64,000 nucleotides of DNA from Pseudomonas hefeiensis (lineage in GTDB: Bacteria > Pseudomonadota > Gammaproteobacteria > Pseudomonadales > Pseudomonadaceae). Both the position numbers and the translations under genes were made by a program. The notes below the pieces were generated by a model, which was given only the letters and a program-made list of their open reading frames with translations, was not told where the DNA came from and did not search any database. Positions 35,697 through 45,647 of the stretch are shown here, in pieces (within the stretch, counting starts at the first letter, position 1; the number at the start of each line of letters is the position of its first letter). Where the stretch lies: the NCBI RefSeq assembly GCF_030687835.1, contig NZ_CP117449.1, positions 2,790,001-2,854,000 of the forward strand. Direction: 5' to 3'.

Positions 35697-37052
35697 ATGT
35701 TTAATTCAACGCTGAAAAGTGAACTGACAGCTAGGACAGCTGAATTGGCAACGTACAAAGGATTGATTGGCGCTCTGGAGCGGTCGATGGCTGTTGTTGA
35801 GTTCAGCCCTGATGGCAAGGTACTGCGCGCCAATGAGAATTTCTTGCATACGATGGGGCATCGGGCAGATCAACTGGCCGGTATGTCTCATCGGGATTTC
35901 TGCACGCCCGCCTTGGTCAGCAGTGCCGAGTATCGTCAGTTCTGGGACCGGCTGCGGGCCGGTCAATTCGTGTCCGGCACTTTTCAGCGAGTCAATGGCA
36001 AGGGTGGGAATGTCTGGCTGGAAGCCAGCTATAACCCTGTGGTGGACGAGCAAGGCCGCGTTGTAAAAGTGGTCAAGTATGCACTCGACGTCACCGCGCG
36101 GGTGGCAAACGAGGCGCAAACCCAAGGCAAGCTGGCAGCACTCGATCGCGCTATGGCGGTGATCGAATTCGATCTGAACGGCAACATCCTGACCGCTAAC
36201 GACAACTTCCTCAGCGTCATGAATTACTCGCTGGCGGAACTCAAAGGCAAGCACCACCGGCTGTTCTGCGAGCAGGAACTGGTGAGCAGCTCCGAATACA
36301 GCGATTTCTGGCGTCGCCTCAATAGCGGTGAATTTTTCAGCGGTCAATTCAAACGTTTGGGCAAGCACGGCAAGGTTGTCTGGTTGGAGGCCAGTTACAA
36401 CCCGGTCTACGATGCCGAAGGCAAGCTGAGCAAGATCATCAAGTTCGCCAGTGACATCAGCGAACGAGTCGAGAAATTCGAAGAGGATTCGCGCGGCGCT
36501 TCCCGTGCCTACCACATCTCTGCCGAGACCGAGAAAGTCGCTGAACAGGGCTCGCAAGTGATTCAGCAGACGGCCAAGGAAATGCGCCAGATCGCTGACA
36601 ATATCGGAGCCTCTGCACGATTGGTCGGGCAGTTGGGCGCTCGTTCAGAAGAGATCACGGCGATCGTCAATACCATTCGCGGCATCGCCGACCAGACCAA
36701 TCTGCTTGCCCTTAATGCGGCCATCGAAGCGGCGCGGGCCGGCGATCAAGGGAGGGGTTTTGCGGTTGTCGCCGACGAGGTCCGGCAACTGGCCGGGCGC
36801 ACCAGCCGGTCGACGGCCGAGATTGCCGAGATGATCGGCCTGATTCTTTCTGAAACCCGTGACGCCGTCGCCAGCATGACGGTGACCCAGGAGGGCGCCC
36901 TGCGTGGCGTAACCCTGGCTGACCAGGCGGGATCGGTTATCTTGCAGATCAGAACCGGCACCAGTGACGCACTCGAAGCGGTGAGCATGTTTGCTTCCAA
37001 GCTCGATGAGTCTGAGGTCATCCCCAAAACGGCGATCGGCTGGGTAGGTTGA
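35697..37052 (+). CDS. Soluble PAS-PAS methyl-accepting chemotaxis protein (BdlA-like)
   Basis: 451 residues, no transmembrane helix. Two consecutive PAS domains (~20-135 and ~140-260) share the blocks NFL, FWxRL, GxF, [15 protein letters not shown]. A signalling domain follows, with the hairpin tip [36 protein letters not shown]. The layout equals BdlA/Aer2-like cytosolic receptors that link energy or redox state to chemotaxis or biofilm dispersal. A possible sigma-28 promoter lies upstream. The neighbouring EAL gene suggests a link to c-di-GMP. The C-terminal ~15 residues ([13 protein letters not shown]) look unconserved. Confidence 0.9.
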   Translation: MFNSTLKSELTARTAELATYKGLIGALERSMAVVEFSPDGKVLRANENFLHTMGHRADQLAGMSHRDFCTPALVSSAEYRQFWDRLRAGQFVSGTFQRVNGKGGNVWLEASYNPVVDEQGRVVKVVKYALDVTARVANEAQTQGKLAALDRAMAVIEFDLNGNILTANDNFLSVMNYSLAELKGKHHRLFCEQELVSSSEYSDFWRRLNSGEFFSGQFKRLGKHGKVVWLEASYNPVYDAEGKLSKIIKFASDISERVEKFEEDSRGASRAYHISAETEKVAEQGSQVIQQTAKEMRQIADNIGASARLVGQLGARSEEITAIVNTIRGIADQTNLLALNAAIEAARAGDQGRGFAVVADEVRQLAGRTSRSTAEIAEMIGLILSETRDAVASMTVTQEGALRGVTLADQAGSVILQIRTGTSDALEAVSMFASKLDESEVIPKTAIGWVG

Positions 37053-37147
37053 TGCACATTGCAGGTTGCCTCGCCGTTGGCCAGTGAAGTCGACTACAGT
37101 TCCTTGCGCGTGCAGGGGACGCCCCGTTAAGCAACGGAATACTGATC

Positions 37148-37929
37148 ATGACCCAAGACTCTTCCGATCCAGCCTTCAAATCCCTCGGTTGCGCCGAATG
37201 TCGCAACCACGAGGCGCTGGGATTCGATTTCACAATGGCCCTTCCAACCCATCTTCAATGTGCGAACGCGCACTGCGTTCGCCTATGAGGCTTTGGTGCG
37301 GGGTATCAATGGTGAATCGGCAGGCTACATTCTTGGGCTGGTCAATGACGGTAACCGCTACCGGTTCGACCAGGCGTGCCGTGTGAAGGCGATTGAGGAA
37401 GCCGCCAGGCTGGGCATTCTGGATATTGCCGATTGCTTGCTCAGCATCAATTTTCTGCCCAATGCCGTGTACAGGCCCGAGACCTGTATACGGGCAACCC
37501 CTGGAAGCCGCGCGTAATACGAACTTCCCGCCAAGCCGGCTTATGTTCGAAGTGACGGAAGGCGAGAAGGTGGTAGATCCAGACCACCTCAAGTCGATTT
37601 TCGTGGAATACGAGCGCCAGGGTTTCACCACCGCCATTGACGATTTCGGTTCCGGCTACTCGGGGCTCAATCTGCTGGCCATGTTTCAGCCGCACGTGCT
37701 GAAGATTGATATGGCGTTGACCCGCACCATTGATCAAGACACCGTCAAACAGGCGATTGTCGAGGGCATCGTCCTGGTCGCCAAGCGCTTGGGTATTACC
37801 GTCATAGCCGAGGGTATTGAGACGCGTGGGGAACGCGCCACGCTTCTGGACCTGGGTATCGATCTGATGCAGGGCTACCTGTTCGCAAGACCTGAGGTCG
37901 GTCGCCTCCCGTCTGGCAGTTTTGACTAG
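37148..37929 (+). pseudogene. EAL-domain c-di-GMP phosphodiesterase, two frameshifts
   Basis: The ATG at 37148 opens MTQDSSDPAFKSLGCAECRNHEALGFDFTMA. Frame is lost at GGCCC (37239-37241), where one C must be dropped to read FQPIFNVRTRTAFAYEALVRG. It is lost again at CCCC (37498-37501), where dropping one C restores LEAARNTNFPPSRLMFEVTEGEK. Corrected, it encodes ~260 residues with all EAL landmarks: EALVRG, SINFLPNAV, FEVTE, AIDDFGSGYSGL, KIDM, and VIAEGIE. As written, no functional protein is made. Both lesions are +1 in short C-runs, so sequencing error is possible. It sits 95 bp after the PAS chemoreceptor. An N-terminal CxxC (CAEC) could bind metal or redox ligands. Confidence 0.85.
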
Positions 37930-38006
37930 CGGTCCTGGGCCTGCCGGTTGTGCGAATCCGGCAGTCTGTGCGATCGCATGCCGAAGGCTCGCATTATGAC
38001 GGTCGA

Positions 38007-38405
38007 TTAATCCGATGCCGGCTCATGACAGCAGACACACAGCTTGTTGCCGTCGAGGTCTCGAAAATAGGCACCGTAGTAGTCAGGATGGTAATGGGGC
38101 CTCAATCCAGGCGCTCCCTCACACGTTCCACCCAGGGCCAGCGCCATTGCATGGCTGCGTGCGACGACCTCTCGGTTGGGGGCCAGCAGCGCCACCATCT
38201 GACCGTTACCGGGCGCGCTCGGGTTGCCGTCAAAAGGTTTTCCAATCACGAAGATCGGTCGAGGCGAGCCCTCGCAAACCCAGCCGGCCCAGCCTTTAGT
38301 GGCGTCGCAGAACTTCAGCGTGAGGCCTAGCCCGGCCATTATCTTTGAATAGAAAACGAACGCGCGGTCGAAATCGGCTATGCCTAAAAAAACGTGAGAG
38401 ATCAT
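38007..38405 (-). CDS. VOC (glyoxalase/bleomycin-resistance) family protein
   Basis: 132 residues from ATG 38405 (AAGGA eight bases upstream), beginning MISHVFLGIADFDRAFVFYSKIM, the usual first betaalphabetabeta unit. The second unit ends in HPDYYGAYFRDLDGNKLCVCCHEP, giving the metal-type His/Glu-like positions of dioxygenase or glyoxalase members. An upstream extension with no resemblance was discarded. Small cytosolic protein; the reaction cannot be assigned. Same strand as the EamA exporter, 67 bp downstream of it. Confidence 0.8.
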   Translation of the reverse strand: MISHVFLGIADFDRAFVFYSKIMAGLGLTLKFCDATKGWAGWVCEGSPRPIFVIGKPFDGNPSAPGNGQMVALLAPNREVVARSHAMALALGGTCEGAPGLRPHYHPDYYGAYFRDLDGNKLCVCCHEPASD

Positions 38406-38472
38406 GCGGGCTATCCTTGCGGTCAGGGAATCGAATGAGTCTGGCGCGAAACGATGATCAGTGAAAGATGCA

Positions 38473-39465
38473 TCACCGGGTGCGCTTGGCGATGTGCTCA
38501 TTGTGTCGGACGCGGGCGATCGATTCGCTGGGTGTCAGGATGATACGAACGGCCACAACTACGCCGATAAGAACACCGGCAAGGCCAGAGATTTCCCAAA
38601 GTGTGGGCAGCCGCTGATGAAACGCCAGGCCCAGTACCGTCGCGAAGAGCGACTCCAGGGATATCAGTTGCCCGCTAAGGATCATGGGCAGGCGACTTGA
38701 CGCGGCATTCCACGCCCAGGCGCCGACGACAGACGACATCAGCGCGATAAAGAACCCCCAGGCATACACATGTCCAGCCAGAGAAATACTGAAGCCCAGA
38801 CTTGGCAGTTTCAGAAGATCAAGCGCCAGTACGGCGGGTAAGGCGATCAAGGTGCCCAGCCCGGCGCCTGCCATCATCAGGCCGGTCCAGGCCCCTGATG
38901 CGTTGACGGCAAGTTTTGCCACGGCCCTTTGATTCAACGCGGCGAATGCGAGCCATAGAACAACAGCACTGATTGAGAAGAACGGCCCCTTACGCCAGGA
39001 ACTGTCGCCAGTTAGGGGGTGATTGAGACTGCCGACGTTCAACAGCAACAGCCCGCCTGTCATCAGTGCCAGTGGTATCGCGAGCTTGCGCCATTCGATG
39101 GTTTTGCTCGTGGCGTTGCCGAGCACGGCCTGCAGAAGCGGCACCATACCAATGAGCGCCGGGGTCAGTACCGGCCCCCCATAAATCACCCCGGCGGCAA
39201 TGCAGGTGCTATATCCGAGGTATCCGATAACCCCCAGGCTTGCGCCAAGAAGCTGCTGCTCACGGCTTAGGCGTCGAAGCTCGGCTCGATAAAGCACCAA
39301 GACGCCCACACCCGCGGTGCCGGCGATCAGGAATCGGACGATCATCAGATCGTAGATCGAATAGGCACCGGTGACGTAGGGCGCAACGAAATTCAAGGCC
39401 CAACTCAGAGTGGCGACGACGGCAAGGGCCACGCCTGCGGTGGTGTTTGAGTCTCTCATGAGCAT
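38473..39465 (-). CDS. EamA-family (DMT) transporter, first copy
   Basis: 330 residues, ten hydrophobic helices in two EamA halves (TTAGVALAVVATLSWALNFVA..., FFSISAVVLWLAFAALNQ...). These proteins mostly export amino acids or small metabolites. Divergent from a LysR regulator at 39557 with a 91-bp gap, a common exporter-regulator pair. The start lacks a clear Shine-Dalgarno; a second ATG lies two codons in. Confidence 0.85.
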   Translation of the reverse strand: MLMRDSNTTAGVALAVVATLSWALNFVAPYVTGAYSIYDLMIVRFLIAGTAGVGVLVLYRAELRRLSREQQLLGASLGVIGYLGYSTCIAAGVIYGGPVLTPALIGMVPLLQAVLGNATSKTIEWRKLAIPLALMTGGLLLLNVGSLNHPLTGDSSWRKGPFFSISAVVLWLAFAALNQRAVAKLAVNASGAWTGLMMAGAGLGTLIALPAVLALDLLKLPSLGFSISLAGHVYAWGFFIALMSSVVGAWAWNAASSRLPMILSGQLISLESLFATVLGLAFHQRLPTLWEISGLAGVLIGVVVAVRIILTPSESIARVRHNEHIAKRTR

Positions 39466-39556
39466 CGGTCTATTCGCGGGACATTCAGCTCATGTTGCAC
39501 AGCGTCAGAGCTATGCTACAAACGAGTTCTCAGCCTCGGATGCATTACCGGTGATT

Positions 39557-40465
39557 ATGAATACGCTTGGAAAGTCTCTACCACCACTTGCCAGTTTGTT
39601 GCCCTTTGAAGCGGCGGCCCGGCTGGAGAGTTTTTCCAGGGCCGCCGAGGAGCTGCACATTACCCAAGCGGCGGTCAGTCGGCAGATACGGGGACTGGAA
39701 GAGAGTCTTGGGCTCAAGCTCTTCAGTCGCCGCAACCGCGCAGTGTTTCTAACCCAGGAAGGACGCGAGCTCGGGCGAGTGGTGAGCACCGCCTTGCGAA
39801 GTATCAGTGATGTCGCCGACACCCTTCGTCAGACGCCTGGCAAGCACCGTGTCGTGCTCCTGTGCCAATTGTGCGAAGCGTTCTACTGGCTGATGCCGCG
39901 CCTTTCGTCATTCCATCAGCAACACCCTGAGATCGAAATCCAGGTGGCTACTTCAACCCGGCCGCTGACTGAGTTCAATGCGCATTTTGACGTGGCCTTA
40001 CAGAGCACCGGGCGCGCCAGTGGTGCGCATGTTCTGGTTTTTACCGCGACCGATGAGGTGTTTCCGGTGTGCAGTCCTCACTACCTCAATGTCCGAGCGC
40101 CCATGCATGTCAGTGAGCTTGCCCGTCACACGCTTTTGCACCATCGCACCACGCCACCTCAATGGATGCAGTGGGAGAGTTGGCTAAAGGCGTTTGGACA
40201 GATACCGGAGGGTGATCTGCAAGGCACTGTATTTGACAGCTATCCCTTGATGCTTCAGGCCGCGGTAGAGGGGCACGGTATTGCACTGGGATGGCGCCGC
40301 ACCGCCGCAAGGTTGATTGACCGTGGGGCTTTGGTGAGGCCTTGCGCGCAAAGTTTTCCCTTGCCTGAGGCGATCTCCGTTTTCAGAAGTTCGCAGGGTG
40401 GCGATCGGGTTGAGGTCAGAGCACTGATTGAGTGGCTTGAGGGTGAGTTGGAAAGTGAAGACTGA
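39557..40465 (+). CDS. LysR-family regulator (GcvA-like)
   Basis: 302 residues from ATG 39557. LPPLASLLPFEAAARLESFSRAAEELHITQAAVSRQIRGLEESLG is the winged helix typical of the GcvA/AmpR subgroup; a periplasmic-binding-like effector domain follows. Upstream in-frame codons back to 39410 overlap the divergent EamA gene and look non-coding. Likely controls the divergent EamA transporter. Confidence 0.88.
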   Translation: MNTLGKSLPPLASLLPFEAAARLESFSRAAEELHITQAAVSRQIRGLEESLGLKLFSRRNRAVFLTQEGRELGRVVSTALRSISDVADTLRQTPGKHRVVLLCQLCEAFYWLMPRLSSFHQQHPEIEIQVATSTRPLTEFNAHFDVALQSTGRASGAHVLVFTATDEVFPVCSPHYLNVRAPMHVSELARHTLLHHRTTPPQWMQWESWLKAFGQIPEGDLQGTVFDSYPLMLQAAVEGHGIALGWRRTAARLIDRGALVRPCAQSFPLPEAISVFRSSQGGDRVEVRALIEWLEGELESED

Positions 40466-40511
40466 CCGCTATAAAGCGCTATTGAGTCCCGCTGCAATGG
40501 AGTGACTACGG

Positions 40512-41468
40512 TTACGAGGCCCTGCCGTCCGCTGGCCGCCGCGCCTGCCGGGCTTCGGTGTGCACTACCATCCAGATACCGATTCCGGACACCGCCATGC
40601 CCGACACCATCAGCCACGAAAGTGGCTCGTTGAACATGGCCCAGGCCCACAGCATTGTAACGGGTGGGCTGAGGTACAGGACGCTGGCGACCCGGGTGGC
40701 TGTCGCGCGGCGCAGACACAGCCAGTAGAGCCCATATCCGCCAATCGTAGACAAGCCCGCGGTCCACAGGACACTCAGTGCAAAACCTGTGCTGGGTATC
40801 GGCGCAAGGCTGCCTTGTACGCCTTCGACGAAAGCGAAGGCAAAGCCCGAAACGCAGCATTGCAGCCATAGGTTGGGCAGTAGACCCAGGGACTGCGATG
40901 GCGGGAGATACTTTTGCCACAATGTCGCGACGGCGAGTGAAAGCATGCCAAGCAGCGGCAGGGCATAAGCCCACAAAGGTGCATCGCCCCAGGCTATCGC
41001 GCCATGTGTCACCAGCGCGGCCCCGGCCAGACCGATGATCAGACCTGCCCAAATCTGCCAGGCCAGTCGCTGGCCCAGGACGCCTGCGCCCAATAAAGCC
41101 AGCCCCATGGGCAGAAGGTCGGCGAACAGTGCAGCGAGCCCGGCCGGTACGCCCAAGGCAATACCTTGGGTGATACCCGCCAGATAACCGGCCATGGCCA
41201 GCAGGCCAATGCCGGCGTTTTTCAGAAGCACGGCGGGCGAGGTTCGCCTCAAGTTCCTGGCGACAAACGGGAGCAGAATGAGCGTGACCACCACGCAGCG
41301 CCAGAACACGACCAGTAACGGCGGTGCGTAATCAAGCGAGAAGCGCGCACCGATGAAGCCTGAACTCCAGGCCACTACCAGCGCTGCCTCGAGTAAGACA
41401 AGAGGTATCGCCTGGTGCCACGCAGGTTTGGATAGGGAAGGACATGAGATCGATCGGTACTGGTTCAT
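40512..41468 (-). CDS. EamA-family (DMT) transporter, second copy
   Basis: 318 residues, ten predicted helices (IPLVLLEAALVVAWSSGFIGARF..., MLSLAVATLWQKYLPP..., VASVLYLSPPVTMLWAWAMF). Little residue-level likeness to the first copy, so not a recent duplicate. Convergent with the preceding LysR gene and divergent from the LysR gene at 41544 (75-bp gap). Confidence 0.87.
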   Translation of the reverse strand: MNQYRSISCPSLSKPAWHQAIPLVLLEAALVVAWSSGFIGARFSLDYAPPLLVVFWRCVVVTLILLPFVARNLRRTSPAVLLKNAGIGLLAMAGYLAGITQGIALGVPAGLAALFADLLPMGLALLGAGVLGQRLAWQIWAGLIIGLAGAALVTHGAIAWGDAPLWAYALPLLGMLSLAVATLWQKYLPPSQSLGLLPNLWLQCCVSGFAFAFVEGVQGSLAPIPSTGFALSVLWTAGLSTIGGYGLYWLCLRRATATRVASVLYLSPPVTMLWAWAMFNEPLSWLMVSGMAVSGIGIWMVVHTEARQARRPADGRAS

Positions 41469-41543
41469 GCCCCATAGGCTACGAAAGCAGGGTAATCTAA
41501 TAAATCAAAATATAGTGCAGTAGTCGTTCACAAAGGTTGAATT

Positions 41544-42398
41544 ATGCAGGCCATACTCGATATTGAACTGATACGGACTTTTCACGCGGTGGCGCGCATA
41601 GGGAAATTCAGTGCGGCGGCGGAGCAACTGCACAAAAGCCCGGCGGCGGTGAGCGTGCACATACAGCGGCTGGAAGCGGTCGCCGGCGGACGGTTGCTCA
41701 ACCGTGACAATCAGGCGGTTTCCCTGACCGCACTGGGCAAGCGCTTGCTCCTGTCTACCACGGAGTTGCTGAGCACCCACGACCGGGTGCTGGCCGACCT
41801 GCATGGCACCCGCCTGGCAGGGCGCATCACCTTGGGGGTGCCGGATGAATATGCGGACCATGTCATCCGCGACATCCTCCCGACATTCGCCGCCGCCTGG
41901 CCGAACGTGGTACTGGAGCTCAGGACGGGGCCGAGCTATGCGCTACGTGACCAGGTTCAACGTGAAAAACTCCAGGCCGCGGTGATTGCCCGGCCGAAGG
42001 AGCAGCCTGGCACAGAGTCTCAGTTGTTAACCTCCACGACGCCTGTCTGGGTCGGCCCGATCAATAGCGTGATTGCTTCGACGCAACCGCTGCCGCTGGC
42101 CGTGCATGCAGCGCAGTGCCCTTACCGACAAGCCATGATGGACGCGCTGAAGCAATGCGCTCGCAAATCGCGCATTGTCCTGGAAAGCCCCTCCACTCAG
42201 GCCGTCAAGGCGTGTGTGGAGGCCGGCTTGGCGGTCAGTCTGATAGACCGCGCCCGAGTGACGGACAAGATGCAGATCCTTGACGATCTGCCCCGGGTGC
42301 CGGAGCACGAGGTGGTGTTCATCCGAGCGCAGGCGTCCCAGGCCAATGAGGCGGTGCGCCTGCTCTCCCAGGCCATGCAGCAATATTTCCGGCTTTGA
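41544..42398 (+). CDS. LysR-family regulator of the second EamA gene
   Basis: 284 residues, MQAILDIELIRTFHAVARIGKFSAAAEQLHKSPAAVSVHIQRLEAVAG being the DNA-binding helix set; the effector domain is shorter than usual by ~15 residues. Divergent from the EamA transporter, so the probable regulator of it. Intact frame to the TGA at 42396-42398. Confidence 0.87.
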   Translation: MQAILDIELIRTFHAVARIGKFSAAAEQLHKSPAAVSVHIQRLEAVAGGRLLNRDNQAVSLTALGKRLLLSTTELLSTHDRVLADLHGTRLAGRITLGVPDEYADHVIRDILPTFAAAWPNVVLELRTGPSYALRDQVQREKLQAAVIARPKEQPGTESQLLTSTTPVWVGPINSVIASTQPLPLAVHAAQCPYRQAMMDALKQCARKSRIVLESPSTQAVKACVEAGLAVSLIDRARVTDKMQILDDLPRVPEHEVVFIRAQASQANEAVRLLSQAMQQYFRL

Positions 42399-42436
42399 TG
42401 TAAGGGGGGGGCGCTCCCCGGGCCATGCTTGTTTTT

Positions 42437-42490
42437 ACCGCCCGGCAACGGCGGCGTCCGCGCCGGGGTCAACCGTTTGGCCCCGTCAGT
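42437..42490 (-). pseudogene. Relic of an amidase C-terminus
   Basis: On the minus strand this stretch reads DGAKRLTPARTPPLPGGK. It aligns with the end of the amidase encoded at 48735-50450 (STGSKRVIPPRTPPLSGRK). The nucleotide match (AACGGCGGCGTCCG core plus flanks) continues for ~50 bases in the same orientation, just downstream of the apbE stop. It appears to be the leftover 3' end of a second, otherwise lost amidase gene, or a short duplicated segment. Confidence 0.5.
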
Positions 42491-43451
42491 GCGTCTGAAT
42501 TTGCGTTTGCAATTGTCCGCCGACAATCGAGATTTCTTTGAACTGGTCGGCGTCACGCAGGACGAACAAGGCGTCCATGCCGCGCTCCTGTGCCAGGCGA
42601 GGGCCCTCGGTTTCGCCCAATACCAGCAGCGCTGTGGCCCAGGCGTCGGCGAGCATGCAAGAACTGGCCACCACCGTGACGGCCACGAGCGAGTTGCACG
42701 CTGGAGCGCCGGTAGCGGGGTTCATAGTATGGGCGTAGGACTGCCCCTTCACATCGACCCAGTGTCGGTAATCCCCGGATGTGGCGATGGCAGCCTTACT
42801 GAGTTCCATGACGCCCATGACTTCGCGCACGCCCCGACAGGGTTTTTCGATGGCCACTTTCCAAGGTTGGGCGTCAGGTTTCAGGTCCCCGGCACGCATC
42901 TCGCCGTCAATACCAACCAGGTAGCACGTGATGCCAAAACCTTCCAGGCAGCGGGCCAGTTCATCGACGCCAAACCCCTTGGCGATCCCATTCAGGTTGA
43001 GATTCAGCGGTCCACGTTTACGCACTTGATTACGTTGCCGGTCCACCACCAGTCCTGCGCTGGCGGAGGGTCTGACATGGGGGGACAACGTACCGAGCGG
43101 CGGTTGCGTGACAGGTTTTTCGCCGCAACCAAATCCCCAAGCCTCTACCAGGTCACCGACGGCGATATCAAAAGCGCCGCCAGATTGCTCGCTGACACGC
43201 AGCGCAGCCGCTAGCACCGCAACCAGTTCTTTGGGCGCTGACACCCATTGGAGTTCGGGGGCGCTGTTGAGGCGGTTGAGATCGGAGTCGGGTTTCCAAA
43301 TGGACATCTGCTGGTCCACCCGGGCGACAGCGCACGCCAGGCTGCGGCCAACCTCGTCGGTGTCCATCCCGGCTCCAGCATAGAACAGGGCCGTGTATCG
43401 GGTGCCCATGGTCTCGCCATTGAGGCTGTAGCGTTGCAGTTCAGTAGACAT
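42486..43451 (-). CDS. apbE: FAD:protein FMN transferase
   Basis: 321 residues from ATG 43451, overlapping the upstream reductase gene by 11 bp. ApbE landmarks: MGTRYTALFY, NLNGIAKGFGVDELAR, GIDGEMRAGDLKPDAQPWKVAIEKP, ATSGDYRHW, AHTMNPATGAPA and the C-terminal acidic/Thr metal site region (LADAWATALLVLG). It covalently attaches FMN via phosphoester to Thr/Ser of exported targets. No obvious signal peptide is present, so either the enzyme has an atypical export signal or works before target export. The DUF2271 protein four genes away carries a fitting target motif. Confidence 0.9.
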   Translation of the reverse strand: MSTELQRYSLNGETMGTRYTALFYAGAGMDTDEVGRSLACAVARVDQQMSIWKPDSDLNRLNSAPELQWVSAPKELVAVLAAALRVSEQSGGAFDIAVGDLVEAWGFGCGEKPVTQPPLGTLSPHVRPSASAGLVVDRQRNQVRKRGPLNLNLNGIAKGFGVDELARCLEGFGITCYLVGIDGEMRAGDLKPDAQPWKVAIEKPCRGVREVMGVMELSKAAIATSGDYRHWVDVKGQSYAHTMNPATGAPACNSLVAVTVVASSCMLADAWATALLVLGETEGPRLAQERGMDALFVLRDADQFKEISIVGGQLQTQIQTH

Positions 43452-45622
43452 CTTCACGGTAGCGTCCTTGTACCTTGAGGGCCTGCACATTCAGGTTGAG
43501 CGGCGCGAGTATTTCATCCAATGCCTGCATCACGCCTTTGGCCATTTCACGGCCGCCACACACCAACACTTGAGCACCTTTCTCAATCAACTGGCGCAGG
43601 ATTTGCGCATCGTTGATCAGCCGGTCTTGCACGTAACTGCGATCCATCACCTGGGAGAAGGCGGGGCGCAGGGCGGTGAGGCGGTGGTCGGCCAGGTAAC
43701 CATTCAGCTCCGACTCGTAGAGGAAATCTGATGTCGGATTGCGCCCGCCCCAATACAGGTGCATGGGATGGTGGGCTGTGTTGTTACGGATAAAGCCGGC
43801 GAGGGGACCTATGCCAGTTCCGGCGCCGATCAGGATCACGGGGTGAGCGCCCGAGGCTGGACGAAATTGTGGGTTGGGCTGGATAAAGGCTTCGATCGAC
43901 GCGCCAATGTCCAGGCCGTGAAGCATTTGCGAGCACTGGCCCCCTTTGTGTTTGCGTACACATATCTCCAACACGCCGTCCTGTGAACCACTGGCCAGCG
44001 AGTAGAAACGCGGGATCGCACTGCCCGGGGGCAGAATGCCGACCAGGTCACCGGCTTCAAAGTTTGGCAACCTTCCAGACGCCTTGAAACGCAGTACGTG
44101 GGTCGGTGCATCTACCTTTTCACCGTAGGCGATGCGCTCGGCCAGCACCAGTCTATGGGTAGGCGGTTGTTTTGCCGTGTGGACCAGCATCAGGTCGTCC
44201 CCCAACACCTCGCCCAATGCATGGCCCCAACGGGCAAACTCCTGAGGAGATTGGCGGTTGATGGTCTCCAGCCCCATCAGGGGTGAACCACCGGCCTGCA
44301 CCAGGGCTTCCTGTACCTGCTGAGCGAACTGACAGAAACGTGGAAACTGCCGGTCACCAAAGCCCAGTACGGCAAATGGCTGACCAGGGCTTGAGACCGG
44401 CTTTGGCCAGCCGTGCCAGAAACTGCGCAGCCTGGACCGGTGCGTCGCCGTCGCCGTGGGTCGCCGTGAGGATGAACAGGCGTTGGGCATTGACGTAGTC
44501 ATTGGAGTACTGATTCATCGCCGCGCTGTGGACGCGGTGGCCGGCCTTATGCAAAGCATCGTGCAAGGCGTTGGCGAACCCCCAGGTGGCGTTGTGTTCA
44601 CTGCCCACCAGGATCACGCTGTCGGCGGTTTGCGCGGTGCTGTTATTGCGGATATTGGGTCCGGATCTGCGGCGGTCCCACCACATCAGGATGCCGGTGA
44701 TGCTCATCAACGGCACGCAGAGCGCACCGAGGCCTAGCAACAGGCCGAGCCACCAGAGGCCCTCACCTGTGTGCAGTTGATAGATCATTTCGTAGGCGTT
44801 GTGCATGGCGTCGTGGGCTTGATAGGACAGCAGGGCGCCTGAGGCCTGGTCCACGTAGCCGTCACCCTGGGCGGTGCGTAAGGAGTACACGTCCTGCGGG
44901 TTACTGGGACTTGGATAGACCAGTTCGCGCAGGTCATTCAGGTCGGTGACCTGCAAGGCTGGCAGGTTCGCCACCGACAACGCCGGGCCGCTACTGACGT
45001 GGGTGGGGAAGGAGGGCTCACGCTGACTGCCGTCGGCAATCAAGTCGAAGGTCGTGGCGCACATATAAAGCCCGCTGAGTGCCGACAGGAGCAGCCCGGG
45101 CAAGACCAGGCGGCCGACTTCAGCGTGCCAGCGCTGGTTGAAATCGCCACGCAACGGCCGCAGAAGGTTGCGCCAGCCGCCCAACCGACGGACCAATAAC
45201 AGCGCCCCGGAGACCGACAGTAGCAGCATGAACAGCGCGCCAACGCCCGCTATCCCATGACCTGGTGTGTCAAGGAACAGCGACCGGTGCAGCCCTTTCA
45301 TCCAGCGCGAGAAGGCGGATGGTTCATAAGCTTCCAGGCCTCGCCCCGTCAGCGGGTCAACCTTTTCGGCTCCAGCCTGACCGTCCTGGTTGTAGTAGAC
45401 GATGATCGTCCCTGACGCTGTGCGCTGGATCTGCTCCACGCCCGGAAAGTGCTTGGCTACGCGCCCGGCCAACTGACCGACGTTGACCTGCCCGATGGCG
45501 GTCGCCGTGGCGTGCAGGCGTTCCAGGGCCGGATTGACCGACAAAATCGCGCCGCTGATGGCCAACAACATGACCAACAGGGCGGCGATAAGGCCGGGCA
45601 GGGAATGAAACTGGCGAAGCAT
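43441..45622 (-). pseudogene. PepSY membrane-flavodoxin-ferredoxin-reductase fusion (one frameshift)
   Basis: Corrected, ~726 residues. The N-terminal PepSY-TM part (~1-330) has helices FHSLPGLIAALLVMLLAISGAIL, GIAGVGALFMLLLSVSGALLLV, VLPGLLLSALSGLYMC and WWLGLLLGLGALCVPLMSITGILMWW. A flavodoxin domain follows (ILVGSEHNATWGFA, ATHGDGDAP), then an FAD/NADPH reductase (RFYSLASGS, GPLAGFIRNN, VCGGREMAKGVMQAL). The frame breaks at GGG 44387-44389: removing one C from the coding-strand CCC joins AKAGLK to PGQPFAVLGFGDRQF. The enzyme would move electrons from NADPH across the inner membrane. As written it is truncated within the flavodoxin domain. Operon partners are the DUF2271 and PepSY genes and apbE. 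Confidence 0.85.
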
Positions 45623-45647
45623 GTTCAGCCTCCGGAAATGGCAGGGG

